From Geochorda sp036562495 (GTDB lineage: Bacteria > Bacillota > Limnochordia > Limnochordales > Geochordaceae): a stretch of 64,000 nt of DNA. Within the stretch, counting starts at the first letter, position 1; every line of letters starts with the position of its first letter. Below are positions 41,696 to 50,253 of this stretch, one piece after another. The notes beneath the pieces were generated by a model. The model had not been told where the DNA came from, made no database searches, and saw only the letters and a program-made list of their open reading frames with translations. The stretch lies in assembly GCA_036562495.1 (NCBI GenBank), contig DATCKA010000130.1:1-64000 (forward strand). The letters are read 5' to 3'. Both the position numbers and the translations under genes were made by a program.

Positions 41696-43042
41696 TCACG
41701 GCGAATCGATGGAGACCCGGCGCCAGGCCTGCAGCAGCCGCCTCACCCAGCGCTGCTCTTCCGCCCGGCTCCGCACGCGCCCGTCGAGGACGGCCGCCCG
41801 CAGCGCCCGCTGCATGCGGCCGACGGCGGGTCCCTCGGGGCACCCGAGGGCCAGCAAGTCTCGTCCCGTCAGCCTCGGGCGCACATGGCGGCCCACCCGG
41901 GCCCACCAGCCCACCCAATTATAATCCGGACTCGTCGGCCCGCCCCTCGCGGCCAGGTAGACCCGTGACAGCGTGCTCAGGTCCTGCAGCAGCCGATCGG
42001 CGGTGCTGGGCCGACGGGCACCCGCGAGGCGCCGCTGGCGTCGGCGCACCGTCGGCACCTGCAGGAGGCTCTCCCGGAGCTCTCGCGTCAGCGCCAGTCG
42101 CTCCACGAGCCGGTACACCCGCTGCTGCACCCGCTCAGGAGGGCCGGTCAGCCACGGCGCCGCGACGGCCACCAGGCGCACGGCCCACAGATGTTGCGAC
42201 CCCGATGGCCCCGCCAGGGCCTCGAGCAGCGCCTCGAAGCTCGCCGCATCCTCGTCGAGGACGGCCAGCACCCGCTCCGCCTCGGGCTCCAGGCGCCAAC
42301 CCGGGCAGGCGGCGTCCCACAGGCCCCACCGCTCGAAGGCCTGCGCCACCGGCAAGGCCGGCTGCTCCGACAGCGCCCGTCGCACCTCCTGGCCGCGGCG
42401 CTCGGCGCTGACGGTCTCCACGGCCCTTGCGGCGATGGCCTGCTGCATCCACCCGGCGGTCTGGGCGTCGATGGCAAGGCCCAGCCGCACGGCCAGCCGC
42501 ACGCCCCGGAAGAGGCGGGTGGGGTCGTCCTCGAATGAGCGGGGATGCAAGGCCCGCAGGCGCCTGGATTGCAGGTCTTGCAGGCCTCCACAGGGGTCGA
42601 TGAGCGGACGCCCGTCGCCGGCCACGGGGACCGCCATGGCGTTGATGGAGAAGTCCCGCCGCACGAGGTCTTCTTCGATGGAGCGAGCCGGGCTCGGCAC
42701 GGGCAGCGCCCCGGGGGCAGGGTATCGCTCCACTCGTGCCGTGGCGACGTCGACGTACAGCCGCCTGGCCGCCAGTCTCACGGTCCCGAAGCGCTCGAAG
42801 GCCACGACCCGTCCACCGACGTGCGTCGCCGCCTCCTCGGCCAGGGCTCGGGCGTCGCCCACCACGACGATGTCGGCCTCCCGGATGGGCCCCCGCCCCA
42901 GCAGCCAGTCGCGCACCGCCCCGCCGACCACGTACGCCGGCGTGCCGCGCCGCCGCGCGGCCTCCGCCAGGGCCTCCAGCAGGGGCCGCACCTCCTCGGC
43001 CAGGACCTGCGTCCATGGCCGGTCAGGCAGCGCGCCGCTCAT
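41696..43042 (-). CDS. cca: tRNA nucleotidyltransferase (CCA/poly(A) polymerase family, class II)
   Basis: Adds or repairs the CCA end of tRNA. About 448 residues. The head carries GGAVRDWLLGRGPIREADIVVVG, where the usual DxD catalytic pair reads E-A-D. Then come RRDFSINAMAV, DPCGGLQDLQSRRLRALHPRSFEDDPTRLFRGVRLAVRLG (the RLLR/DxxRxxR base-selecting region) and a helical tail. There is no HD domain. Encoded CCA in the tRNA here means it may mainly repair. It abuts lysA with a TGATG overlap. Confidence 0.88.
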   Translation of the reverse strand: MSGALPDRPWTQVLAEEVRPLLEALAEAARRRGTPAYVVGGAVRDWLLGRGPIREADIVVVGDARALAEEAATHVGGRVVAFERFGTVRLAARRLYVDVATARVERYPAPGALPVPSPARSIEEDLVRRDFSINAMAVPVAGDGRPLIDPCGGLQDLQSRRLRALHPRSFEDDPTRLFRGVRLAVRLGLAIDAQTAGWMQQAIAARAVETVSAERRGQEVRRALSEQPALPVAQAFERWGLWDAACPGWRLEPEAERVLAVLDEDAASFEALLEALAGPSGSQHLWAVRLVAVAAPWLTGPPERVQQRVYRLVERLALTRELRESLLQVPTVRRRQRRLAGARRPSTADRLLQDLSTLSRVYLAARGGPTSPDYNWVGWWARVGRHVRPRLTGRDLLALGCPEGPAVGRMQRALRAAVLDGRVRSRAEEQRWVRRLLQAWRRVSIDSP

Positions 43043-44391
43043 CACGCTCCGGCCGTGCGCGGGCCCGTGCGGACCAGCCTCGCCAGCGCCTCGTCGGTCG
43101 CCATCATCTCCTCCCATCGCTCACGCCGCACCCAGACCCGCGCCCGGCCCTGGCTCACCCCCACCACCGCCGGCCTGGGCAGGCCGTTGTAGTTGGAGGC
43201 CATGGTGTGATGGTAGGCGCCGGTGGTCAGGATCGCGAGGACGTCCCCGCTGGCCAGGGGCGGCAGCAGAGCGTCCTCGATGAGCACATCCCCCGATTCG
43301 CACAGCCGTCCGACGATCCGCACGGGCCTCCCCTCCGGTCGGCCTCGAGGATCACGGGCCAGCACCGCCGTGTAACGGGCGCGGTAGAGGGCCACCCGGG
43401 GGTTGTCGCTCATTCCGCCGTCCACCGCCACGACGAGCTGACCCGTCGCCAGCCGCTTGATCGCGCCCACCCGGTACAGGGTCGTGCCCGCCTCGGCCAC
43501 GATGGAGCGCCCGGGCTCGACCAGCAGCGCCGGCACCGGCAGCCCTGCTGCCGCGAAGACGTCGGCCACGACCCGTCCCACGGTCTCGACCAGGGTCTCG
43601 ATGGATGGGGGATGGTCGCCGGCCACGTACCGGGCCCCGAGCCCCCCGCCCATGTCGATCTCCCGGCACGGTGCCCCCAACTCCCGTGCCATCTGCACCG
43701 CGAAGGTCGCCACGACCCGCGCCGCCTGGCGGTACGGCTCGAGGTCCAGGATCTGGGAGCCGATGTGGACGTGATAGCCGCGCAGCTCCAGGTACGGGTG
43801 GCGCAGGACCAGGGCGACGGCCTGGCGCGCCTGGCCGTCCTCGATGGGGATGCCAAACTTGGCGGCCTCGTGCCCTGTCTGCATGGCGTCGTGAAAGCCG
43901 GCCTTGACCCCCGGCTGGATGCGGAGCAGGACCCCCAGACGGCGCCCTCCCTGCGCCGCGGCCTCTCCCAGCCGTTCCAGCTCCCAGAGGCTGTCGGCCA
44001 CCACCCGGCCGACACCGACGCGTACCGCCAGCTCTATCTCGGACGGGCTCTTGTTGTTGCCGTGCAGGACGAGTCGTTGGGGGAGGATGCCGGCCGCCAG
44101 CGCGAGGCGCATCTCCGCCTCCGAGGAGACGTCGGCCCCGAGCCCCTCCTCGGCCACGATCTCGGCCATGCCCCCCACCCAGAAAGCCTTGGCCGCGTAG
44201 ACCGCCAGCCCGCCTCCCGGCAGGGACTCGACCGCCTTGCGATACCGCCGGCAGCGCTCGCGCACGGCCTGCTCGTCGATGACGTACAGCGGCGTGCCGA
44301 ATCGCTCCGCCAGCTCCAGCGCGTCGCAACCGCCGAGGGACAGGTGACCGTCTTGGGTCACGTCGACGTCGAACGGCAGCTCCAGCTCCAT
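43042..44391 (-). CDS. lysA: Diaminopimelate decarboxylase
   Basis: Last step of lysine synthesis. A 449-residue fold-type III PLP enzyme: PLP lysine in AVYAAKAFWVGG, HGNNKSPSEIELA, HVHIGSQILDLEPYR, GGGLGARY and the dimer-partner motif GRLCESGDVL with the catalytic Cys, then GAYHHTMASNYNGLPRPA. AAKAFW in place of the usual AxKAN is a variant also seen in other Bacillota. ATG 44391 has GGGGAG four bases upstream. It is followed directly by cca. Confidence 0.95.
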   Translation of the reverse strand: MELELPFDVDVTQDGHLSLGGCDALELAERFGTPLYVIDEQAVRERCRRYRKAVESLPGGGLAVYAAKAFWVGGMAEIVAEEGLGADVSSEAEMRLALAAGILPQRLVLHGNNKSPSEIELAVRVGVGRVVADSLWELERLGEAAAQGGRRLGVLLRIQPGVKAGFHDAMQTGHEAAKFGIPIEDGQARQAVALVLRHPYLELRGYHVHIGSQILDLEPYRQAARVVATFAVQMARELGAPCREIDMGGGLGARYVAGDHPPSIETLVETVGRVVADVFAAAGLPVPALLVEPGRSIVAEAGTTLYRVGAIKRLATGQLVVAVDGGMSDNPRVALYRARYTAVLARDPRGRPEGRPVRIVGRLCESGDVLIEDALLPPLASGDVLAILTTGAYHHTMASNYNGLPRPAVVGVSQGRARVWVRRERWEEMMATDEALARLVRTGPRTAGA

Positions 44392-44504
44392 GTGACTCCC
44401 CCTGATGGCGCCCAGGCGTGCGAGCCGCCCGAGACTGCCCCGATGGTACCACACGGGGGGAGCCGGCGCACTGCGACGTGGGGGCAGGAGTGAGGCCGGT
44501 ATGC

Positions 44505-46094
44505 TCAGGCGTCGGCCCGGTCGGGCCGGGGGGTGCGGTGCTGACGCACCGATGGGATGGGGTAGCGCCACAGGAGCCGCCCCAGAGCCTTCGTGTGCAG
44601 CGGCGCCAGGGGCCACAAGTAGGGCATGAAGAACGAGCGGGTCAGGGCCATCACGTAGATCATGCCGACCAGCCCCACCACCAGCCCCACGAGGCCCAAC
44701 CACGCGGAGAGCGCGATGAGCGGATACTGAAACAGCCGCGCCGCCAGCGCGAACTCCAGGGCCGGTGTGGTGAAGCTGCCGATGGCGGCCAGGGCCGAGT
44801 AGAGGACGGTCTCGTTGGTGAAGAGTCCCGCGTCCACCGCGAACTGGCCCAGCAGCACGGCGCCCACCAGACCGATGGAGGTGGCCAGGGCCGTGGGGGT
44901 GTGGATGAGGGCCATGCGGATGATGTCGAGCCCCAGGGTCAACAGCATCAGCTGAAGCCAGACGGGCACGATCCCGGGCTCCCTGGGCCCGATCCACTGC
45001 AGCCAGGGCGGCAGGACGTCCTTGTGGGTCACCATCGCCACCCACAGGGGCACCAGCACGATCGAGGCCATGATGCCGACGAAGCGCACCCATCGCAGGT
45101 AGGTGCCCACGATGGGGGCCTGGACGTACTCCTCGGCGTGCTGGGTGAATTGCCAGAAGTTGGCGGGCAGGATCATGGCGGCGGGCGACGTGTCGGTCAG
45201 GATCACCAGGTAGCCCTCGAGCAGGTGGCTGGCCGCCACGTCGGGCCGCTCCGTGTAGCGCACCTTGGGAAACGGGTTGAGCCGGGGAGCCGTCAGGTAC
45301 TCCTCCAGGTTCTTGGAGCCCATCGGCAGCGCGTCGGCCCGGATCTCGACCAGACGGCGCCGGATGTCCTCGACGAAGGCCTTGGGCGCCAGATCCTCGA
45401 CGTACAGCAAGAAGACGTCGGTCTTGGACCGCACCCCGACCTTGAGCGCCTCCACCCGCAGGTTGGGGTCGCGCAACCGCCGGCGGATCAGGTTGACGTT
45501 GACCAGCCCGACTTCGGTGAAGCCCTCGCGGGCGCCCCGCGTGACCCGCTCGAGGTCCGGCTCCTGCACGGATCGGGCCGGATACTGCCGCAGATCCAGT
45601 ATCAGGATCCGCGAGAGGCCCGCCACCACCAGGGCGGACTGCCCCACCAGGATCTCGTCGATGGCCTCCCGAGGGCCGGCCACCCACATCAGCTCGAAGT
45701 AGGGCACCAGCTCCTGCTCCAGCCGCCGCTCGGCCTCCTGCTCCAGCGCCTCGGCCGGGAGCCGCATCAGGCTCTCCATGATCCGTATGGCCGGCACCGG
45801 CTGGATGAAGCCGTCCAGGTAGATGAGTGCGGCATCCCGGCCCGCTGCCCGGATGCGGCGCACGACGACGTCGAAGCTCCGCTCCTGCCCCATCCCCCGG
45901 CTGATGGCCGTGATCGTCGGTTCGATGGAGTCGGAGGGCGCCTGCGCCCCCTCGGCCCGGGGCGGCTGGCCGTCCGTGGTCGGCCGCCGACCGTCCTCGG
46001 GTGGCTGCCGACCGTCCTCGGGTGGCCGCCGACCGTCTTCGAGCCGGGAGAGGGGCACGGAGACCCTGATGGGCCTCAGGGGTCTCGGACGCAT
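44505..46094 (-). CDS. spoVAF: SpoVAF / GerA-type spore germination protein
   Basis: A 529-residue protein of the GerA A-subunit family. Residues 1-50 are a repeat-rich polar tail, the next 230 residues form the cytosolic GerA N-domain (FDVVVRRIRAAGRDAALIYLDGF, LVVAGLSRILILDLRQYPARSVQEPDLERVTRGAREGF region), and five or six helices follow. Because it sits behind spoVAC/VAD/VAE and no B or C subunit genes follow, SpoVAF is the best call; this protein works with FigP in Bacillus as an amplifying ion channel in germination. Confidence 0.9.
   Translation of the reverse strand: MRPRPLRPIRVSVPLSRLEDGRRPPEDGRQPPEDGRRPTTDGQPPRAEGAQAPSDSIEPTITAISRGMGQERSFDVVVRRIRAAGRDAALIYLDGFIQPVPAIRIMESLMRLPAEALEQEAERRLEQELVPYFELMWVAGPREAIDEILVGQSALVVAGLSRILILDLRQYPARSVQEPDLERVTRGAREGFTEVGLVNVNLIRRRLRDPNLRVEALKVGVRSKTDVFLLYVEDLAPKAFVEDIRRRLVEIRADALPMGSKNLEEYLTAPRLNPFPKVRYTERPDVAASHLLEGYLVILTDTSPAAMILPANFWQFTQHAEEYVQAPIVGTYLRWVRFVGIMASIVLVPLWVAMVTHKDVLPPWLQWIGPREPGIVPVWLQLMLLTLGLDIIRMALIHTPTALATSIGLVGAVLLGQFAVDAGLFTNETVLYSALAAIGSFTTPALEFALAARLFQYPLIALSAWLGLVGLVVGLVGMIYVMALTRSFFMPYLWPLAPLHTKALGRLLWRYPIPSVRQHRTPRPDRADA
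45972..46042. repeat. 21-nt tandem repeat in spoVAF
   Basis: About three copies of a 21-nt unit encode EDGRRPP, EDGRQPP and EDGRRPT, then a degenerate TDGQPPR. The repeat keeps the frame and lies in the disordered N-terminus. Confidence 0.75.
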
Positions 46095-46104
46095 GGCCGC
46101 CGCG

Positions 46105-46437
46105 TCAGCGCAGGGCGGTCGGCACGAAGAGGTCGACGATGCCGATGATGAGCGAAGCCAGCAGCGCGCCGAGGATGGTCACGGACATCCCGGGCACGAT
46201 GAACTGCGTCGCCCAGATGACCACCGCGGAGACGATGAATCCCACCAGGCCCCGTCCATACGGCGACATGTTGCGCCCCAGCACCGTCTCCACCAGCCAG
46301 CCCATGGCCGCGATGACCAGAGCCGCCAGCAGGGCGTTCCAGAAGCCGAGGGTGCGGAATCCCGGCACGATGGCCCCCACGAACATCAGCACCACCGCCG
46401 AGACCACGAACCGGATCGCTGCCCGAACCCAATCCAC
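46105..46437 (-). CDS. Small four-helix membrane protein (YvlD / phage holin 4 family-like)
   Basis: A 110-residue protein with four hydrophobic segments (about 8-28, 33-50, 64-84 and 86-103) and YvlD-like text: GFRTLGFWNALLAALVIAAMGWLVE and YGRGLVGFIVSAVVIWATQFIVPG. YvlD-type proteins belong to a membrane family of unknown role, distantly grouped with holins. It lies between spoVAE and spoVAF, ten bases before the latter, so it is likely made in the forespore. Confidence 0.7.
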   Translation of the reverse strand: MDWVRAAIRFVVSAVVLMFVGAIVPGFRTLGFWNALLAALVIAAMGWLVETVLGRNMSPYGRGLVGFIVSAVVIWATQFIVPGMSVTILGALLASLIIGIVDLFVPTALR

Positions 46438-46541
46438 GACGACGCACCTCCATGCACGTGTGGCGACGCCTCAGGCGAACGTCGCCCGTAGTCTCCCCCC
46501 TCCCCCACGCCCGTATGCCGTCTCCTGCCGGTAGGACGCGC

Positions 46542-46892
46542 TCATCCCCGCGGGTGGAAGATGACCGCCATGGCGAAGCCGAAGAGGATGGAGGCGGCGA
46601 TGGCCGCGCCCGCCACCTCGAAGGCCCCCGACAGCGCGCCCCAGAGGCCCTCCCGCCCCAGATGGTCGACGATGCCCTTGGTCAGCACGTGACCGAAGTT
46701 GGAGACGGGGACGAAGGCCCCGGCTCCGGCCAGGCGCACCAGGGGCTCGTATAGCCCCAGCCCCGAGAGGATCGACCCCGCCACCACGAACAGCACCATG
46801 GTGTGGCCAGCGGTCAGCCGGGTGCCGTCGATGATGAGCTGACCGATGGCGCAGATGAGCCCGCCCACCACGAACGCGAGCAGGTATTGCAC
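46542..46892 (-). CDS. spoVAE: Stage V sporulation protein AE
   Basis: A 116-residue membrane protein with four helices: YLLAFVVGGLICAIGQLIID, GHTMVLFVVAGSILSGLGLYEPLV, GAGAFVPVSNFGHVLTKG and ASILFGFAMAVIF. It is the SpoVAE (VAEb) form and part of the SpoVA channel that moves dipicolinic acid into spores and out in germination. GTG 46892 is chosen because AAGGGA lies five bases before it. Confidence 0.93.
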   Translation of the reverse strand: MQYLLAFVVGGLICAIGQLIIDGTRLTAGHTMVLFVVAGSILSGLGLYEPLVRLAGAGAFVPVSNFGHVLTKGIVDHLGREGLWGALSGAFEVAGAAIAASILFGFAMAVIFHPRG

Positions 46893-46922
46893 GGCTTTCC
46901 CTTCACCCGTCCTCACCGGTCG

Positions 46923-47993
46923 TCACTGGATGCCGGGCCGCTCCAGACAGACGGCGTGGGCCACCACCGGGATGCTCTCGCCCTGCAGGTGGGTGGTGGG
47001 GCTGTGGAGGCTGCCCGTGCCGATGAGCAACACCCGGTTGACCAGGCCTCGGCCCATGGCCTTGAAGAGGTAGCCCGAGACGACGCACGCCGACGCCCCG
47101 AGCCCGCTGCCGCCGGCGTGGACGTCCTGCTCCGAGGGGTCGTACATCATGGCGCCGCAGTCGCTGTGGCGCCCGTCGATGTCGATGCCGTAGCGCTCCT
47201 TGAGCCAGTCGATCAGGATGCGGGAGCCCACCCGGCCCAGGTCTCCCGTCAGGATCCAGTCGTAGTCCTCCACGCGGCGCCCGGTGTCCTGCAGATGGCG
47301 CACCAGCGTCTCGGCAGCGGCCGGCACCATGGCCGACCCCATGTCGTAGGGGTCCTTGAGGCCCATGTCGCAGACCTGGCCCACCGTGGCGTGCGTGATC
47401 TGCACAGGGCCGGCGGCGTCGCCGCCGGTGACCACCATGGCCCCCGCGCCCGTCACCGTCCACTGGGCCGTCGGCGGACGCTGGACGCCCAGCTCCGTGG
47501 GAAAGCGGTACTGCCGCTCGGCGGCATCGTGATGGCTGGAGGCGCCCACCGCCACCGTACGGGCGAAGCCCGAGTCCACGAGGGAGGCTGCCAGGATCAG
47601 GCCCCCCGTGAATCCGGCGCAGGCGCAGAAGATCCCCACGTGGGGCACCTGGAGCGACCGCATGGCGAAGCTGCTGCTGACGCACTGGTTGAGCAGGTCC
47701 GTGGTCAGCGCCATGTCCACGTCCTGCTCGCTGAGGCCCGCACGGGCGATGGCCTGCTGGACCGCCTCCTTGAGCATCTTGCTCTCGGTGCGCTCCCAGC
47801 ACTTCTCGCCGTAGTAGGTGTCCTCGAGCGTGGTGTCCATGTAGCCCGCCATGGGGCCCTTGCCCTCCATGGGCCCCACGACGGCGAAGCCCGCGACGAT
47901 CTTGGGCGGCAGCATGTACCGAAACGTCCCGCGCCCGAGCCGGCGCGAGGCCGACGTCTGCTGGGCCTCGGGCGTCTGGACCGGCGCGCTCAC
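46923..47993 (-). CDS. spoVAD: Stage V sporulation protein AD
   Basis: A 356-residue thiolase-fold protein that binds dipicolinic acid on the SpoVA complex. Text such as ESKMLKEAVQQAIARAGL, LTTDLLNQCVSSSFAMRSL, GIFCACAGFTGGLILAASLV, RQYRFPTELGVQRPPTAQW and SGLGASACVVSGYLF is diagnostic. GTG 47993 follows the spoVAC stop at once and has GGGGGTGGTAGG ahead. Confidence 0.95.
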   Translation of the reverse strand: MSAPVQTPEAQQTSASRRLGRGTFRYMLPPKIVAGFAVVGPMEGKGPMAGYMDTTLEDTYYGEKCWERTESKMLKEAVQQAIARAGLSEQDVDMALTTDLLNQCVSSSFAMRSLQVPHVGIFCACAGFTGGLILAASLVDSGFARTVAVGASSHHDAAERQYRFPTELGVQRPPTAQWTVTGAGAMVVTGGDAAGPVQITHATVGQVCDMGLKDPYDMGSAMVPAAAETLVRHLQDTGRRVEDYDWILTGDLGRVGSRILIDWLKERYGIDIDGRHSDCGAMMYDPSEQDVHAGGSGLGASACVVSGYLFKAMGRGLVNRVLLIGTGSLHSPTTHLQGESIPVVAHAVCLERPGIQ

Positions 47994-47994
47994 C

Positions 47995-48465
47995 CTACCA
48001 CCCCCGCAGTACGAAGTGGCGGATGAGGCCGACGGCCACCGCGCTCGCCATCCCGTAGACGATGACGGGCCCCGCCACCTGAAACATCCGCGCCGCCAGC
48101 CCGAAGACATAGCCCTCCCGGGCGAACTCCATGGCCGGCGCCGTGATGCTGTTGGCAAAGCCCGTGATGGGGATGGCGGACCCCGCCCCGCCGTAGCGAG
48201 CGATCTCGTCGTAGACGCCCAGCCCCGTCAGCAGCGCGCCCAGGAAGGCCAGGGTGACCGCCGCCCGCCCGGACGCCTGATCCATGGGGAGGCCGCGCGA
48301 GGCGAACCACGTCGCCAGGATCTGACCGAGCAGGGCGATGAGGCCTCCCACGAGGAAGGCCAGCACCACGTTGCGCAGATAGCGGGGCCGAGGCCGCCGC
48401 CGGCTGGCGAACTGCTGATAGTCGACCTGAGCCTGCCGAGCCTGCGTCTGGGTCTGGGAGGCCAC
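47995..48465 (-). CDS. spoVAC: Stage V sporulation protein AC
   Basis: A 156-residue membrane protein of the SpoVA channel; in Bacillus SpoVAC acts as a mechanosensitive channel for dipicolinic acid. The order RYLRNVVLAFLVGGLIALLGQ, GALLTGLGVYDEIARYGGAGSAIPITGFANS and FQVAGPVIVYGMASAVAVGLI is diagnostic. GTG 48465 has GAGGTGAGGGGAC. It is homologous in part to SpoVAE nearby. Confidence 0.95.
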   Translation of the reverse strand: MASQTQTQARQAQVDYQQFASRRRPRPRYLRNVVLAFLVGGLIALLGQILATWFASRGLPMDQASGRAAVTLAFLGALLTGLGVYDEIARYGGAGSAIPITGFANSITAPAMEFAREGYVFGLAARMFQVAGPVIVYGMASAVAVGLIRHFVLRGW

Positions 48466-48494
48466 GTCCCCTCACCTCCCCACGGGGGCCGGAC

Positions 48495-48710
48495 TCACTC
48501 CGTCCCGTCCACCTTGAAGGCCACCTGGACGTCGGCCTTGTACTCGACGATGCTGCCGTCGGCGGGGTTGACGTTGGCCGTCCAGTTGAGCACCTCGACG
48601 CCGCTGATGTTGCGCACCGTCTTGGCCGCCTCCTTGACGGCCCGGCGCACCGCGTCCTCCCAGCCCGTCTTGGACTCGCCCACCAGCTCGATGACCTTGA
48701 TGACCGCCAC
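48495..48710 (-). CDS. Dodecin family flavoprotein
   Basis: A 71-residue protein with VIKVIELVGESKTGWEDAVRRA and VEVLNWTANVNPADGSIVEYKADVQVAF. It matches dodecins, which form hollow dodecamers that store riboflavin, FMN or CoA through a conserved Trp. The Trp of TGWEDA and the Gln in VQVAF are kept. GTG 48710 gives the typical MAVIKVIE start with GGAGGG eleven bases upstream; a GTG at 48728 is the alternative. It lies 29 nt before spoVAC and may be co-transcribed with it. Confidence 0.88.
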   Translation of the reverse strand: MAVIKVIELVGESKTGWEDAVRRAVKEAAKTVRNISGVEVLNWTANVNPADGSIVEYKADVQVAFKVDGTE

Positions 48711-48754
48711 GCGGATCCGACCCTCCACAGCCGGCCGGAATGGTCATGACGCGA

Positions 48755-48791
48755 GATGGCCGGCCACGCCATAGCGTGCGCGCCGGCCATC
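48755..48791. repeat. Strong hairpin between ymdB and the dodecin gene
   Basis: GATGGCCGGC (48755-48764) pairs with GCCGGCCATC (48782-48791), and an inner CACGC/GCGTG stem around TATG extends the helix, leaving a small bulge. There is no T-run. It could be an RNA-stability stem or a non-canonical terminator. Confidence 0.5.
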
Positions 48792-48843
48792 GCCGCCATG
48801 CGGCGGAGTCCACCGCACGGACGGACTCAGTCCGTGTTTGGGC

Positions 48844-49632
48844 TCAGTCGGTGAAGTATCGATGCAGACGCTGGATGGAGTGGGCCCGGCCGGTCTGGGG
48901 GTCGATCTCGACGAGGGCCATGTCCACGCGGGAGGGGCCGGTGGCCACCTCGAAGCGGTGGGGCATGGCCGTCAGGATGTGCCGCAGCACGGGCTCTCGG
49001 GCCATGCCGATGATGCCGTCCATGGGGCCGGCCATGCCCAGATCCGTGATGTAGGCGGTGCCCCCGGGCAGCACCCGCTCGTCGGCGGTCGGCACGTGAG
49101 TGTGGGTGCCGAAGACGACGCTGACGCGCCCGGCCAGGTGCCAGCCCATGGCCACCTTCTCGGCGGTGGCCTCGGCGTGGAAGTCGACGACGATCACCCG
49201 GGTGGTCTCGCCCAGCTCCTCCAGCAGGCGGTCGGCCGTGCGGAAGGGGCAGTCCAGCGGGGTCATGAAGGTGCGGCCCATGAGGTTGATGACCGCCACG
49301 GGGTGGCCGCCCTTGCGGGTCTTGACGACGGTCATGCCATGTCCGGGGGTGCCGGGTGGAAAGTTGGCCGGACGCACCATCTGGGGAAACTCGTCGATGC
49401 AGGCCACCATCTCGCGGCGATCCCAGATGTGGTTGCCGGTGGTGATGACGTCGACGCCGCTATCCAGCAGCTCCTGGGTCGTCTCCCGGGTCAACCCGAA
49501 GCCGCCGGCCGCATTCTCGCCGTTGGCCACCACCAAATCGGCCCCGGTCTCGGCGACCACCTCGGGGAGCAGCGCGCGCACGGCGCGCCGCCCGGGACGT
49601 CCGACCACGTCTCCGACGAGCAGGATGCGCAT
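48844..49632 (-). CDS. ymdB: YmdB-family metallophosphoesterase
   Basis: A 262-residue enzyme of the TIGR00282 group. Bacillus YmdB hydrolyses 2',3'-cyclic nucleotides and controls a late adaptive switch. The metal-binding motifs are VGDVVGRPGRRAV, NGENAAGGFGLT, TGNHIWDR, VDFHAEATAEKVAMGW and GTHTHVPTADERVL. ATG 49632 has GGGAGGG ahead. As in Bacillus it follows rny, but with an extra gene between them. Confidence 0.95.
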   Translation of the reverse strand: MRILLVGDVVGRPGRRAVRALLPEVVAETGADLVVANGENAAGGFGLTRETTQELLDSGVDVITTGNHIWDRREMVACIDEFPQMVRPANFPPGTPGHGMTVVKTRKGGHPVAVINLMGRTFMTPLDCPFRTADRLLEELGETTRVIVVDFHAEATAEKVAMGWHLAGRVSVVFGTHTHVPTADERVLPGGTAYITDLGMAGPMDGIIGMAREPVLRHILTAMPHRFEVATGPSRVDMALVEIDPQTGRAHSIQRLHRYFTD

Positions 49633-49674
49633 GGAGGCCCTCCCTGGAGCAGCTCGGCGGTCGGCGGCACCGCC

Positions 49675-50253
49675 TCAGTGCGGGCGGGGCCGGGCCGACG
49701 CCACGGTCCGGGGCAGTTCGTTGTAGACCAGCACCTGGCCGCTGCGCCGCAGGCCGACGAGGGTGCGGCCCCCCCGGAGCCGCTTGAGCTCCCGGAGCAA
49801 CCCGGCCAGTGCGTCGATGTCGTCCGGCTGAGCCCAGGCCCCCCAGCCACTGGGGGTCCCCTCGCCGGACGGCTCCTCGGCCACGAGGCGCGGACCCAGC
49901 AGGTGCCGCATCAGGCCCACGATGACCTCTATCTCTTGCGCCGATAGGGTATCCAGGTCCCGCTGGATGGTCAACTGGGTGTAGGGCTCCAGGTAGGTCC
50001 GCCGCAGGTGGAGCGACCCGTAGGGGCGCCCGGTCAGCCAGGCCAGGGCGGCCAGCGCCTGATCCAGCAGGCTGCGCAAGCGCATCGCCTCGCCGGCCCC
50101 CACCGGCCCGTCGACCAGGAAGGTAAACTCCATCAGCCTCTCACGGGTCCGGCACCGGATGACGATGATGTCGCCGTATCGCTGCAAGACGCCGGCCAAA
50201 AAGCCGTCGTCCGCGTGATGTGTCGAGCGCTGCAATCGCGCCGCCCCCGTCAT
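49675..50253 (-). CDS. Uncharacterised protein between rny and ymdB
   Basis: I do not recognise this 192-residue protein. It is soluble by composition. Its first half reads LQRYGDIIVIRCRTRERLMEFTFLVDGP, and a central helix RLRSLLDQALAALAWLTG and a later EIEVIVGLMRHLLGPRLV are visible; the C-terminus is variable. There is no signal peptide, membrane segment or enzyme motif. ATG 50253 is chosen because GGAG lies four bases upstream and any longer frame runs into the rny terminator. Its place between an RNase and a cyclic-nucleotide phosphodiesterase suggests an RNA-linked role, but that is only context. Confidence 0.6.
   Translation of the reverse strand: MTGAARLQRSTHHADDGFLAGVLQRYGDIIVIRCRTRERLMEFTFLVDGPVGAGEAMRLRSLLDQALAALAWLTGRPYGSLHLRRTYLEPYTQLTIQRDLDTLSAQEIEVIVGLMRHLLGPRLVAEEPSGEGTPSGWGAWAQPDDIDALAGLLRELKRLRGGRTLVGLRRSGQVLVYNELPRTVASARPRPH

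Noticed and set aside
44430..44470. A GTGTGGTACCATCGG stretch upstream of lysA, recalling the T-box core AGGGTGGNACCGCG
   Set aside because: The core differs in the key GCG part, the gap is only 113 nt, and no specifier stem or antiterminator/terminator pair can be drawn.
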